DNA of 9,447 nucleotides from the NCBI GenBank assembly GCA_028698395.1, contig JAQVDG010000054.1, positions 1 through 9,447 of the forward strand, written 5' to 3'. This stretch comes from Weeksellaceae bacterium. GTDB taxonomy: Bacteria; Bacteroidota; Bacteroidia; Flavobacteriales; Weeksellaceae. This document shows positions 1 through 6,885 of the stretch, in pieces (positions within the stretch are counted from its first letter, which is position 1; each line of letters begins with the position of its first letter). The position numbers were made by a program, and so were the translations under genes. The notes beneath the pieces are model-generated. The model had not been told where the DNA came from. It made no database searches and saw only the letters and a list, made by a program, of their open reading frames with translations.

Positions 1-83
1 CTTTCATAAACCAGTTCGCAACTTTTCAGGGAAACAATATACTCATCGGAATATCCACCCGCTACTACGGCTACATTCAACAT
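1..83 (-). CDS. ddl: D-alanine--D-alanine ligase, N-terminal 27 codons only
   Basis: This is the 5' end of a minus-strand gene that leaves the window at base 1. It starts at ATG 83-81. The 27 visible residues include AVVAGGYSDEYIVSLKS, which resembles the N-terminal strand and glycine turn of Ddl enzymes (family pattern roughly NVAVxxGGxSxExxVSLxS). Ddl is a cytoplasmic ATP-grasp enzyme that joins two D-alanines for the peptidoglycan stem peptide. None of the catalytic ATP-grasp part is visible, so the call rests on this short stretch and on the divergent cell-wall-linked PASTA gene next door. No convincing TAnnTTTG promoter was found upstream; the closest is TATCTTTA on the minus strand at 114-107, with one mismatch. 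Confidence 0.8.
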   Translation of the reverse strand, partial: MLNVAVVAGGYSDEYIVSLKSCELVYE

Positions 84-206
84 GATTTTTTAAATTAATT
101 ACGTGGTAAAGATACACAAACGAATCAAAAAAATACAGAAGTTTCTTCTCGGAAATATTTTTTTGATTGTATGAACAGATTCAATTTTCAGCACAAAAAT
201 TTTATG

Positions 207-214
207 TAAGTTTG
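207..214 (+). promoter_or_regulatory. Bacteroidota-type -7 box (TAAGTTTG) for the PASTA-rluD unit
   Basis: TAAGTTTG matches the TAnnTTTG -7 consensus of Bacteroidota primary-sigma promoters. It lies in the divergent ddl/PASTA intergenic region, 25 bases before the TTG at 240. No clear TTG -33 element sits 17-23 bases upstream; only a T-rich TTTTCA at about 185-190 is near. A box like this should also occur by chance several times per strand in DNA this AT-rich, so position is the main support. Confidence 0.45.
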
Positions 215-239
215 TAACTAAATTGATGAAAGGAAAAAA

Positions 240-1232
240 TTGATTAAAAACCTTCATTTTCATCAGCTTTTGAATAAAATTAAAAAACGAGTGAATTTTT
301 TAAAAGCATTTATTAAGTGGCAGTTCTGGGCAAGTCTTATAGCAATGGGACTTGTGTGTTTGGGACTTTATCATTTTATCATCCGTGTCTGGATGGAAAA
401 TTACACAAATCATGGCCAACAAATAGAAATTCCAGATTTAACGGAAATGGACATTGATGAAGCAATTAAAATATTGGATGATTTGAAATTAACCTATGAA
501 ATTGACAGTATTAAATTTGATTCAGCCCGTTTGCCTCACACAGTCATCAATTTTTATCCGGAAAAAGGATTTAAAGTAAAAGAAGGACGAAAAATCTTCA
601 TTAAATCCAACCCAAAAGATTGGCGACCAACGAGTTTACCAGATATTGTCGGAAAATCCAAACGTTTGGCATTTGCCCAACTTAAAATAGCAGGATTGGA
701 AGTAGGCGACACTATTTATGAAGCTGATTTAGCGAAAGATGCAGTTCTGCGTGTATTGTACAAAGGGCGACAAATTTTTAAAGACTCTGAACTTCCGCGA
801 TTTTCAAAAGTAGATTTAGTATTAGGAAAAGGATTGGTGTATGGTGTAAAAATGGAAAATCTGATTGGAATGAGTTTGGAAGAAGCTCGATCTTCTATTT
901 ATGATAATCAGTTTAATGTAGGGCGTTTAGTTGTGGATGAAGTAGTTTCAGACAGTTCTTTATTGAAAGTTTATTATCAATATCCGCTTCCGGGTGATAA
1001 TTACGACCAAGGACTACCGGTAGATTTATGGATGACAACTAAGAGTCCGAGAGAATTAGATACAAAAATTAAAGAGTTAAATCATCAATACCGAAACTTT
1101 GAATCCAATGATTCCCTTTCTATATCCATCTTTGAAGAAGAAATGAGAGGAAGGGAAAAAGATGGAATTTCACCTTCCAAAGCCAAAGAACAAACTCAAA
1201 ACGAACTTCCTAAGGAAAGTCCCACAGAATAA
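240..1232 (+). CDS. PASTA-domain membrane protein, three PASTA repeats, no kinase domain
   Basis: This is a one-pass membrane protein of up to 330 residues. A short basic N-terminus is followed by a hydrophobic helix at about residues 30-50 and then an extracytoplasmic part. Three PASTA-like repeats follow at about 60-125, 130-198 and 200-267. They are marked by 'IPDL', 'LPDIVGKS' and 'MENLIGMSLEEA', and by the Y/FxPxxG-type turns 'FYPEKG' and 'YPLPGD'. Residues 270-330 are charged and look disordered. PASTA domains of the PknB and PBP2x families bind muropeptides or beta-lactams. Here they have only a membrane anchor, so a periplasmic peptidoglycan-sensing or scaffold role is inferred. The gene diverges from ddl and is probably co-transcribed with rluD. 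The start is uncertain: TTG 240 has AAAGGA 5 bases upstream, but GTG 291 (giving MNFLKAFIKWQFW) fits the short cytoplasmic N-terminus I recall for flavobacterial homologues. ATG 226 is out of frame and stops at once. Confidence 0.85.
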   Translation: MIKNLHFHQLLNKIKKRVNFLKAFIKWQFWASLIAMGLVCLGLYHFIIRVWMENYTNHGQQIEIPDLTEMDIDEAIKILDDLKLTYEIDSIKFDSARLPHTVINFYPEKGFKVKEGRKIFIKSNPKDWRPTSLPDIVGKSKRLAFAQLKIAGLEVGDTIYEADLAKDAVLRVLYKGRQIFKDSELPRFSKVDLVLGKGLVYGVKMENLIGMSLEEARSSIYDNQFNVGRLVVDEVVSDSSLLKVYYQYPLPGDNYDQGLPVDLWMTTKSPRELDTKIKELNHQYRNFESNDSLSISIFEEEMRGREKDGISPSKAKEQTQNELPKESPTE

Positions 1233-1238
1233 AACAAG

Positions 1239-2279
1239 ATGACAGATACCGGTTTTACCGCTGATAAAAATGAATTTGAACAGTACTCTTTTGTCGCTGA
1301 GAAAGGACAAAAGCCTTTACGTGTCGATAAGTTTCTAATGAATTTTATAGAAGGAACTACCCGAAGTAAAATTCAAATAGCTATTGATAATCAGCAAATT
1401 CGAGTAAATAATTCCATTGTAAAAGCAAATTATAAAGTCAAACCCGGTGATGAAATAAAAGTCATTTTAAGCGAACCTCCTCGTGTAATCGACATAAAAG
1501 CAGAAAATCTTCCTTTGGCTATTGTTTATGAAGACGAATCTGTTGTAGTCATCAACAAAGAAGCGGGAATGGTTGTTCATCCGGGACATGGTAATTATTC
1601 CGGAACTTTGGTTAATGCTCTCAAATATCATTTTGAAAATTTACCTTCTCTGTCAGCCGATTTAGAGCGTCCCGGTTTGGTCCACCGGATTGACAAAGAC
1701 ACAAGTGGTTTGTTGGTCATTGCCAAAACCGAACAAGCCATGCAAAGTTTAACTTCTCAATTCAAAGCTCGAACGACTGACCGTTTGTATGAAGCCTTGG
1801 TTTGGGGAAATTTAGAAGAAGAAAACGGAACTATTGAAGGAAATATCGGGCGGCATTTGAAAGACCGAATGCAAATGGCAGTTTTCGAAGATAAAAGTCA
1901 AGGAAAACCGGCTATTACACACTTTAAAGTTTTAGAGCGTTTTCTTTATGTCAGCCGGGTAGAATGTAAATTAGAAACCGGAAGAACTCATCAAATCCGA
2001 GTACATTTTAAACATATCGGACACCCTTTATTCAACGATGAACGTTACGGAGGTGATAAAATCCTAAAAGGAACTACTTTTACAAAGTATAAACAATTTA
2101 TTGAAAATTGCTTTAAAACTTGTCCACGTCAAGTACTACATGCTAAAACTTTAGGGTTTGATCATCCTCAGACCGGAAAAAGAATGTCGTTTGAAGTTCC
2201 AATTCCAAAAGAAATGGAAGAATTATTTCAAAAATGGAGAAATTATACTCAGTTTTCAAAAGAAGAAAAAGAAAAATAA
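1239..2279 (+). CDS. rluD: 23S rRNA pseudouridine synthase, RluA/RluD family
   Basis: This enzyme isomerises uridine to pseudouridine in 23S rRNA (positions 1911/1915/1917 in the E. coli RluD case) during ribosome assembly in the cytoplasm. An S4 RNA-binding domain lies at about residues 26-90, with the 'RVDKFL...RSKIQIAIDNQQIRVN' pattern (first and later parts of the same domain) and 'VKPGDEIKV'. The RluA-type catalytic domain runs from about 95 to 325. It includes 'INKEAGMVVHPGHG', the active-site motif HRIDKDTSGLLVIAK with catalytic Asp152, and 'LETGRTHQIRVHFKHIGHP'. At 346 residues it has the family's usual length. ATG 1239 starts 6 bases after the PASTA stop codon, so the two are probably one transcript, as often seen in Flavobacteriia. 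Among the RluA paralogues, RluD is favoured by the S4 domain and the near-identical motif spacing. The exact target uridines cannot be read from the sequence. Confidence 0.93.
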   Translation: MTDTGFTADKNEFEQYSFVAEKGQKPLRVDKFLMNFIEGTTRSKIQIAIDNQQIRVNNSIVKANYKVKPGDEIKVILSEPPRVIDIKAENLPLAIVYEDESVVVINKEAGMVVHPGHGNYSGTLVNALKYHFENLPSLSADLERPGLVHRIDKDTSGLLVIAKTEQAMQSLTSQFKARTTDRLYEALVWGNLEEENGTIEGNIGRHLKDRMQMAVFEDKSQGKPAITHFKVLERFLYVSRVECKLETGRTHQIRVHFKHIGHPLFNDERYGGDKILKGTTFTKYKQFIENCFKTCPRQVLHAKTLGFDHPQTGKRMSFEVPIPKEMEELFQKWRNYTQFSKEEKEK

Positions 2280-2283
2280 ACAT

Positions 2284-5109
2284 TTAATACCAACCTCTTC
2301 TGAGGTGATTGATAATACTTTTTAAATCAAATTTTAAAGTAAATCGGATTTTTTGTGTATAATGACTTTGTGCCGGCTCAAATCCTAACGATGATTGTAC
2401 CGGAAAATAAAACTCTATAAAATCAGGAATTAATTTGAATTTAAATCCTGAATCATATAGAAAATCAGGATGCTCCAAACGATTTTTGAAAACAGCCATA
2501 TCAAAATAAACATCCAAAACAGTGAAAATCGGAAACTCCCAATTACTCGAAACAACCCATTGATTTACAGTGGATTCAAATAGTGATTTAAAACCGGTTT
2601 CTGCTAAAAAATATTGACGACTCAAAAGTCCGGAACTTTCAGAACGACCCAACATATTAAGGTTAAAAGCATAATCTGAAACCGTACTTAATCCGAAATT
2701 AAAATAATCGGTATCTGATTGATTGCTAAGGAAAAATCCGGCGAAAATCCGAATACCTAATTGCTTTTTTGGAGAAAATCGCCAACGGTAATAAGCTTCA
2801 CCAAATATTTTCCTGAAAACACCGGAGCTTTGAAAAGTAACCGAACCATACGTTTCATGAATATAATTCGGACGAGAATAATAATACGTGAAATTGGACA
2901 AACCATATTTGTCTTCATCGGTCTGAACCTGAAAATCAGCCACTTTCTTGTTTAAATTAGTATAACCAATTTGAATTCCATGATTTAGGCTACTTCTTGG
3001 GCTTTTTTTGAAATTAGCATCTGCAAAAAGACTCCATTTAAAAAAAGTTAAATCTTTTGCATAATGCTCATATTGAGTGATGGCTTTTAAAATAATCGCT
3101 CTGAAAAGTTGTGAACGCGGTGTTAAGGTATTTTGAAAATGAGTACTTCCGGTTAACTTTCCTGTTCCGGTGGATAACTTCGGAGCAATTGCCCATTTAT
3201 AAGGTCGTGTAAGCAAAGACTGATTGTGAAGTTTAAACCCAATTAGGAGTTTGTCATAATTGTTCCACCGAATTTGTGGACTTATGAAAAATTGAGTGTA
3301 TTCCGGATTTTCTATATCGCTGAAAAGTTTAAGTTGTGGTTTTTTTCTGTTTTTGAATAAACCCTTGGTTCGCAAAGAATTATCCCGGTCGTTAAATTCC
3401 GGAAATAAATAATCCGGATTCAAACTAATTTTGTCATACTCTCCTTTTGGGAACGAAATCAGCGTTTTTTTTCCTTGTGAACGGTACCAGTTTTTTGTCA
3501 AATCCAAACCGTTTTTAGTTCCTACAACTAAAAAAGGTCCTGAAAAACGGGTTGAGTTTTTGATTTTGACCTGAAAATCTTCGTCTGTTTCTTTAACACT
3601 AAGTAATTTGAAATTTATTTTGTCTTTTTTATCAATATAATCGTCGAAGAACCACTCCAAACTTTTAGGAGAATTTTCAATCAGATAATTTCTAAAATCC
3701 AATTGAGAAAGCATTTCTCCACTGTTTTCTGCAAAAAAATCTTTCATCAGAACATCAAAAGTATTTCCACCTAAATATTCATTGATGTAATAAAAACTCA
3801 ATCCGGTTTTGAAACCACTGATAGCAAATTCATTCAGATTACTTAATTCATCATAAGGCGTATTAATCGGTTGGTCATAATTTTGGCGTGCAACATATAA
3901 ATACAGCAATTTATAACGGTCATTCATATCCAAATTAGAAGCATGAAACAACTTCAAGGGTTTCATTCCCAATAATTTAATTTCATCCGGTAAATTTCCG
4001 GTTAACTTCATGTTTGGGAAATTTCTATCTACATATTTCATCATTGCATAAAACTGTAATCCGTTTTTAAGCCAGTGATTTTCAGTTTTATTAGTTGAAA
4101 AAAGTCGATCGATGTATTCGTAGCTAAGAACTTGAAATAATTTCAAAGCATTCCGCTCTTCATTACTAAAAAGTTTGACTTTTTTTATCCAAATATCCAA
4201 ATCATCCGCTCCCAAAAAGTTTTGTTCTTTTTTTGTTTTAGCCGAAATAAAAAGATGAGAAACAGGCAGTTTACCAAAACAATTTTCTAAGAACTGAATC
4301 TGATTCGGCAAAAGAGAGTCAATAATGGGAAGATCCTCTTTATCAAATGAATACCCAAAATCAACACTTAAATCGGAGGTTAAAAATGAATGTGTTTTTT
4401 GAGGATTAGAACTTAAAAAAACACGGAAATGTTCTACTTTTTGAGCTGTCCAGATGCCATTTTCTTCTTTTAAATCACTCCAAGCCCGATAATTCTCCGG
4501 TAGTTTAAATTGAACAATAAAAGTTGAGGGATAAGAAGCGAGATTATCCAAATCCTTGTAATGTTGCAACACCCAATCGGATTGGGAATTCAAAGTGGCA
4601 ACTTCCAGAAAAAAATATTTTAATAAATAATCTCCGTCTTCGTTTTTTCCATATTGAGTAATGGCATCCGATGGGATTTTTACGCTATATGAGCTTTTAA
4701 GATGGATTTTTTCATTTTTCTTCCAAACCTTGGGCAAAGAAACTTTAACAAATTCATTTTCGTTAATTTTATGCGACAATTCATTTTCATTAGAATCAAA
4801 AAACAGTAAATCCTTAATTCCTCCTCTTTCTTTTTCAGTGGAAAAATATAAAAATCCTTTTTGGTCTTCCAATTTGGAGCGGGATAATTCAGTTTTTCTT
4901 CCCGAATAAGCATTTGCCCAAGCATGAAAATAAACCTCAGTTAAGGTTTTTTGAGAATGATTATAAAGTTTAAATTCCTGATTAATATGCAATTCACCCT
5001 TCAAGGTATCGAGTTCAATTTGCAAAATAATACTATCGGACTGTTGAGCAAACGTAAAACATTGGTTTACTAATAAAAAGATTATTCCAAAAAAGAGGAA
5101 TTTATTCAT
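2284..5109 (-). CDS. Exported M1/gluzincin-like pseudo-peptidase with C-terminal outer-membrane beta-barrel-like region
   Basis: This is a 941-residue exported protein starting at ATG 5109, with a signal peptide at residues 1-21 (hydrophobic core then FAQQ). Residues 24-255 resemble the N-terminal beta-domain of M1 aminopeptidases, for example 'LYNHSQKTLTEVYFHAWANAY'-type text around 48-68. Residues 256-490 correspond to the catalytic domain. The expected HExxH reads Y330-E331-Y332-I333-D334 and the following WLxEG reads WLKNG at 346-350. Both zinc histidines and the third ligand Glu are therefore replaced, although the surrounding text (hWLkNGLqfY) is still recognisable. From about 605 to 935 there are many alternating amphipathic aromatic strands separated by polar turns, ending with KIRFTLKFDL and a short basic tail. 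This suggests an outer-membrane beta-barrel. The gene is convergent with rluD across a 4-bp gap. A surface-binding or processing role without M1-type catalysis is inferred. Annotation pipelines may call it a gluzincin or M1 family metallopeptidase. The fold assignment is fairly sure for the front and moderate for the barrel. Confidence 0.72.
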   Translation of the reverse strand: MNKFLFFGIIFLLVNQCFTFAQQSDSIILQIELDTLKGELHINQEFKLYNHSQKTLTEVYFHAWANAYSGRKTELSRSKLEDQKGFLYFSTEKERGGIKDLLFFDSNENELSHKINENEFVKVSLPKVWKKNEKIHLKSSYSVKIPSDAITQYGKNEDGDYLLKYFFLEVATLNSQSDWVLQHYKDLDNLASYPSTFIVQFKLPENYRAWSDLKEENGIWTAQKVEHFRVFLSSNPQKTHSFLTSDLSVDFGYSFDKEDLPIIDSLLPNQIQFLENCFGKLPVSHLFISAKTKKEQNFLGADDLDIWIKKVKLFSNEERNALKLFQVLSYEYIDRLFSTNKTENHWLKNGLQFYAMMKYVDRNFPNMKLTGNLPDEIKLLGMKPLKLFHASNLDMNDRYKLLYLYVARQNYDQPINTPYDELSNLNEFAISGFKTGLSFYYINEYLGGNTFDVLMKDFFAENSGEMLSQLDFRNYLIENSPKSLEWFFDDYIDKKDKINFKLLSVKETDEDFQVKIKNSTRFSGPFLVVGTKNGLDLTKNWYRSQGKKTLISFPKGEYDKISLNPDYLFPEFNDRDNSLRTKGLFKNRKKPQLKLFSDIENPEYTQFFISPQIRWNNYDKLLIGFKLHNQSLLTRPYKWAIAPKLSTGTGKLTGSTHFQNTLTPRSQLFRAIILKAITQYEHYAKDLTFFKWSLFADANFKKSPRSSLNHGIQIGYTNLNKKVADFQVQTDEDKYGLSNFTYYYSRPNYIHETYGSVTFQSSGVFRKIFGEAYYRWRFSPKKQLGIRIFAGFFLSNQSDTDYFNFGLSTVSDYAFNLNMLGRSESSGLLSRQYFLAETGFKSLFESTVNQWVVSSNWEFPIFTVLDVYFDMAVFKNRLEHPDFLYDSGFKFKLIPDFIEFYFPVQSSLGFEPAQSHYTQKIRFTLKFDLKSIINHLRRGWY

Positions 5110-5235
5110 TGTTAATCGCTCATTTGAGAATGAACGGTAAAGGTGTTTTAAATATTTTAAATTTCCAATTTTTCAGGAAAGTATAAGAAATTATTCACTG
5201 TACTTATTTTGACAAAAAGATTTTGTAGAATGAGT

Positions 5236-5673
5236 TTAAGCTATTTGTGAAGTATGTAAATCGTAGGTAATATCCGGAATTTCTTCCAATTGCTGAATCA
5301 ATTCAAACATTTTAATCCAACTCAAATTCCATAAATAAAAATGATGACTTTTTAACTCATTATTTTCAGATTTACTAGTCAAGCAAAGTTTATAACCAAT
5401 TATCATTTCGTTAATTTCATAATCCTGAATACGGTTTTTATGAAATTCTGATGAAGAAAAGAGTTGTTTTATGGTAATGCGTGTATCGGTAAACTGAATT
5501 TTAGCTGAAATCTGATAAAAAGCAAAAAGAAAAAAACTTAAAATAAAACTAAATTGTATAATTTCTCTTTGGTATGTACCAAAAAGAGTACAAAGAATAC
5601 TAATTAGAATTATCATTTCAACTAATTGAAAAATAGTTCGTTGTTTTGCTTTCTTTTTTTTGGATAAATTCAT
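5236..5673 (-). CDS. Hypothetical two-helix membrane protein, possible PH-like C-terminal domain
   Basis: This 145-residue protein starts at ATG 5673 and I do not recognise it as a named family. A very basic N-terminus (KKKKAKQR, residues 5-12) precedes two hydrophobic helices at about 14-33 and 37-55. The positive-inside rule puts both ends in the cytoplasm. Residues 58-132 are soluble and predicted beta-rich: 'IQFTDTRITIKQLFSS' followed by 'IGYKLCLTSKSENNELKSHHFYLW' in two adjacent parts, then an amphipathic helix 'SWIKMFELIQQLEE'. This order of two membrane helices, beta-strands and a closing helix resembles bacterial PH-like or YcxB-type small membrane proteins, by inference only. Upstream lies a structured leader ending in a hairpin 21 bases before the ATG. 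The gene may therefore be controlled by attenuation, or have nothing to do with that RNA. Confidence 0.7.
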   Translation of the reverse strand: MNLSKKKKAKQRTIFQLVEMIILISILCTLFGTYQREIIQFSFILSFFLFAFYQISAKIQFTDTRITIKQLFSSSEFHKNRIQDYEINEMIIGYKLCLTSKSENNELKSHHFYLWNLSWIKMFELIQQLEEIPDITYDLHTSQIA

Positions 5674-5684
5674 TTTCTTTTTTT

Positions 5685-5790
5685 GAGGGAAAAGAGGTCC
5701 GAAGAAAGAACTCCGGACACTCTAAAAACTAACTAAAACTCTTTTTGGTTGATTAAAATTAACCTCCCATGAAACTAACACATGTTTCAG
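5685..5790 (-). ncRNA. Candidate small RNA or structured 5' leader
   Basis: About 100 nt of minus-strand sequence downstream of a TACATTTG promoter box fold into three hairpins and hold no ORF longer than a few codons. Hairpin 1 pairs TGAAAC with GTTTCA (5789-5784 with 5775-5770, 8-nt loop) and is followed by CATGGGAGG. Hairpin 2 is GGTTAATTTTAATCAACC (5764-5747), with 7 of 8 positions pairing. Hairpin 3 (5722-5694) is GC-rich and is followed by TTTTCCC. The arrangement of promoter, hairpins, terminal GC hairpin and short U-run suggests either an independent RNA or a transcription-attenuation leader for the membrane protein starting at 5673. I do not recognise the family; Rfam Flavo-1 is one thing to test. 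The exact ends are inferred. Confidence 0.4.
5694..5722 (-). terminator. GC-rich hairpin, possible terminator or attenuator of the minus-strand RNA
   Basis: On the plus strand, GAG-GTCCG (5694-5701) pairs with CGGAC-a-CTC (5714-5722) with one bulged A. Inside this, AG/CT (5703-5704 with 5711-5712) pairs after a single A/C mismatch, leaving a 6-nt loop. On the minus strand the stem is followed by TTTTCCC, a weak U-run. Hence it may be a partial terminator, or only a structural element. On the plus strand the hairpin is followed by TAAAAACT, so it is not a plus-strand terminator. Confidence 0.4.
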
Positions 5791-5793
5791 GAA

Positions 5794-5801
5794 CAAATGT
5801 A
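5794..5801 (-). promoter_or_regulatory. Bacteroidota-type -7 box (TACATTTG), minus strand
   Basis: The minus-strand sequence TACATTTG is an exact TAnnTTTG match. It puts the transcription start at about 5787-5790, exactly at the 5' side of hairpin 1 of the structured RNA. The -33 region (about 5820-5826 on the plus strand) is only an A/T run and lacks a clean TTG. Confidence 0.5.
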
Positions 5802-5833
5802 GAATGAGAAACTCATAAAAAAAACACTTTGAT

Positions 5834-5857
5834 TTATCATATTCCGTAAAATGATAA
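5834..5857. repeat. Inverted repeat TTATCAT-N10-ATGATAA
   Basis: This is a perfect 7-bp inverted repeat with a 10-base spacer, 33 bases beyond the minus-strand TACATTTG box on its upstream side. The position would suit an operator for that promoter. The arms are AT-rich, however, so chance is a real alternative, and no bound regulator can be named. Confidence 0.3.
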
Positions 5858-6144
5858 CTACTTCTTTTTACAAATCATTAAAAATCAATGAAATAATTTT
5901 TTTTATTATCGAATTTTAAATCCTGAACACTTACTTAATCCGATTTGAAATTTAGTTGAATTTGTCTGAATTCTAAATTTAAATGTTGACTATGGACAGA
6001 TTTAATTATCAAAAATTGCATAATTAAATTACAAATTGCGGTGAATGAAGCAGCTTAAAAAAGTTCTGTTAAAAATATTTCTCAAAAACAAATCAGAAAT
6101 AGGAATCAAAAAAACCTGTATTTCTCATCTAATTTAAATTCTTA
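5858..6144. other. AT-rich intergenic stretch, no gene seen
   Basis: No ORF with plausible start and length was found on either strand; the best is an 11-codon plus-strand ORF starting at 5992. An AT-rich 8-bp inverted repeat, AAATTTAG at 5948-5955 with CTAAATTT at 5973-5980, is visible but could be chance. Together with the elements at 5674-5857 and the engB promoter, this fills the 525 bases between the divergent genes. Confidence 0.5.
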
Positions 6145-6178
6145 TTGATCGAATTTCAACAGTTTCTTAGTACTTTTG
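6145..6178 (+). promoter_or_regulatory. engB promoter: TTG (-33) N23 TACTTTTG (-7)
   Basis: TTG at 6145-6147 and TACTTTTG at 6171-6178 are separated by 23 bases. This fits the flavobacterial TTG-N17-23-TAnnTTTG promoter. The predicted transcription start is about 6183-6186, some 15 bases before ATG 6199. The element overlaps the in-frame TTG that an ORF finder would take as the start of EngB, so it decides the start codon. Confidence 0.6.
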
Positions 6179-6198
6179 AAACCAAAATCAAGGATAAA

Positions 6199-6807
6199 AT
6201 GAATTTAAGCCCGGAATTTATAAAAAGTGCTTCCAAATGGACAGAATGTCCGGAGCCCAATCAACCGGAATACGCTTTTATCGGGCGTTCCAACGTAGGG
6301 AAATCATCTTTAATCAATATGTTGGCAGAACGAAAAGATTTGGCAAAAACCTCAGGAACTCCCGGTAAAACCCAGTTAATTAATATTTTTCAATTACAAG
6401 ATTCGTGGTATCTAACCGATTTACCCGGTTATGGTTATGCTCGGGTTTCTAAAACAAAACGAGGTGAATTCCAGAAAATGATTACCAATTACCTCACACA
6501 ACGTTCTAATTTGGTGAATATTTTTGTCCTGATTGATTGCAGAATCCCTCCTCAAAAAATTGATTTGGAATTTATGGAATGGATGGGGCAAAACGAACTT
6601 CCTTTTTCAATTGTTTTTACAAAAATCGACAAAATTAGCAGTACTGCCTTACAAAAAGCATTGTTGAATTATAAAAAAGAAATGTTAAAAACCTGGGAAT
6701 CCATGCCTTCGGTTTTTACTACTTCCTCATCGAGCAAAATAGGACGATTGGAATTAATCGGTTTTATTCAGTCTTTGAATGAACAATTAAAAGGAAAATT
6801 TGGGTAA
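6199..6807 (+). CDS. engB: Ribosome biogenesis GTP-binding protein EngB (YihA/YsxC)
   Basis: This is a 202-residue TrmE-Era-EngA-EngB-Septin-like GTPase that acts in assembly of the large ribosomal subunit in the cytoplasm. All G motifs are visible: G1 GRSNVGKS (29-36), the G2 region SGTPGKT with Thr54 (52-58), G3 DLPG followed by YGYARV (74-83), G4 TKID (141-144) and a G5 TSS-type loop (about 175-177). The ATG at 6199 is chosen over the in-frame TTG at 6145. It gives the usual family N-terminus (MNLSPEFIKSA, just before the GTPase fold) and normal length, has AAGGA nearby, and a TAnnTTTG box lies between the two candidate starts. The gene is monocistronic: it is divergent from the structured RNA and ends before a strong hairpin. 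Confidence 0.95.
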   Translation: MNLSPEFIKSASKWTECPEPNQPEYAFIGRSNVGKSSLINMLAERKDLAKTSGTPGKTQLINIFQLQDSWYLTDLPGYGYARVSKTKRGEFQKMITNYLTQRSNLVNIFVLIDCRIPPQKIDLEFMEWMGQNELPFSIVFTKIDKISSTALQKALLNYKKEMLKTWESMPSVFTTSSSSKIGRLELIGFIQSLNEQLKGKFG

Positions 6808-6835
6808 AAAACTCATATACAATATAAAAAACAAA

Positions 6836-6862
6836 AAGGGCTTCATTTAAAATAAAGCCCTT
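6836..6862. terminator. Bidirectional intrinsic terminator between convergent units
   Basis: AAGGGCTT (6836-6843) pairs perfectly with AAGCCCTT (6855-6862). ATT/AAT can pair further inside the 11-nt loop. On the minus strand the stem is followed by TTTGTTTTTTAT, a good U-tract for the secreted-protein unit ending at 6886. On the plus strand it is followed by CTATTTAT, a weaker tract 28 bases after the engB stop. Confidence 0.8.
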
Positions 6863-6885
6863 CTATTTATAAACTGTAATTTAGT

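Noticed and set aside
2293..2306. ACCTC-TTCT-GAGGT hairpin at the rluD / 941-residue gene junction, considered as a terminator
   Set aside because: The stem is only 5 bp, lies inside the last codons of the minus-strand gene, and has no immediate U-run on either strand.
4661..4925. Short ORFs in both orientations inside the 941-residue gene
   Set aside because: They overlap a continuous long coding frame with recognisable M1-like domain structure, and have low-complexity, Lys/Phe/Ser-rich translations.
5212..5226. ACAAAA-AGA-TTTTGT hairpin just after the stop of the 145-residue gene, considered as a terminator
   Set aside because: The stem is 6 bp with one G-C pair and a 3-nt loop, with no following U-tract; too weak to support.
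5747..5785. Tiny minus-strand ORFs (ATGTGTTAG, ATGGGAGGTTAA) in the structured RNA, considered as leader peptides
   Set aside because: They are only two or three codons and have no run of a regulatory amino acid.
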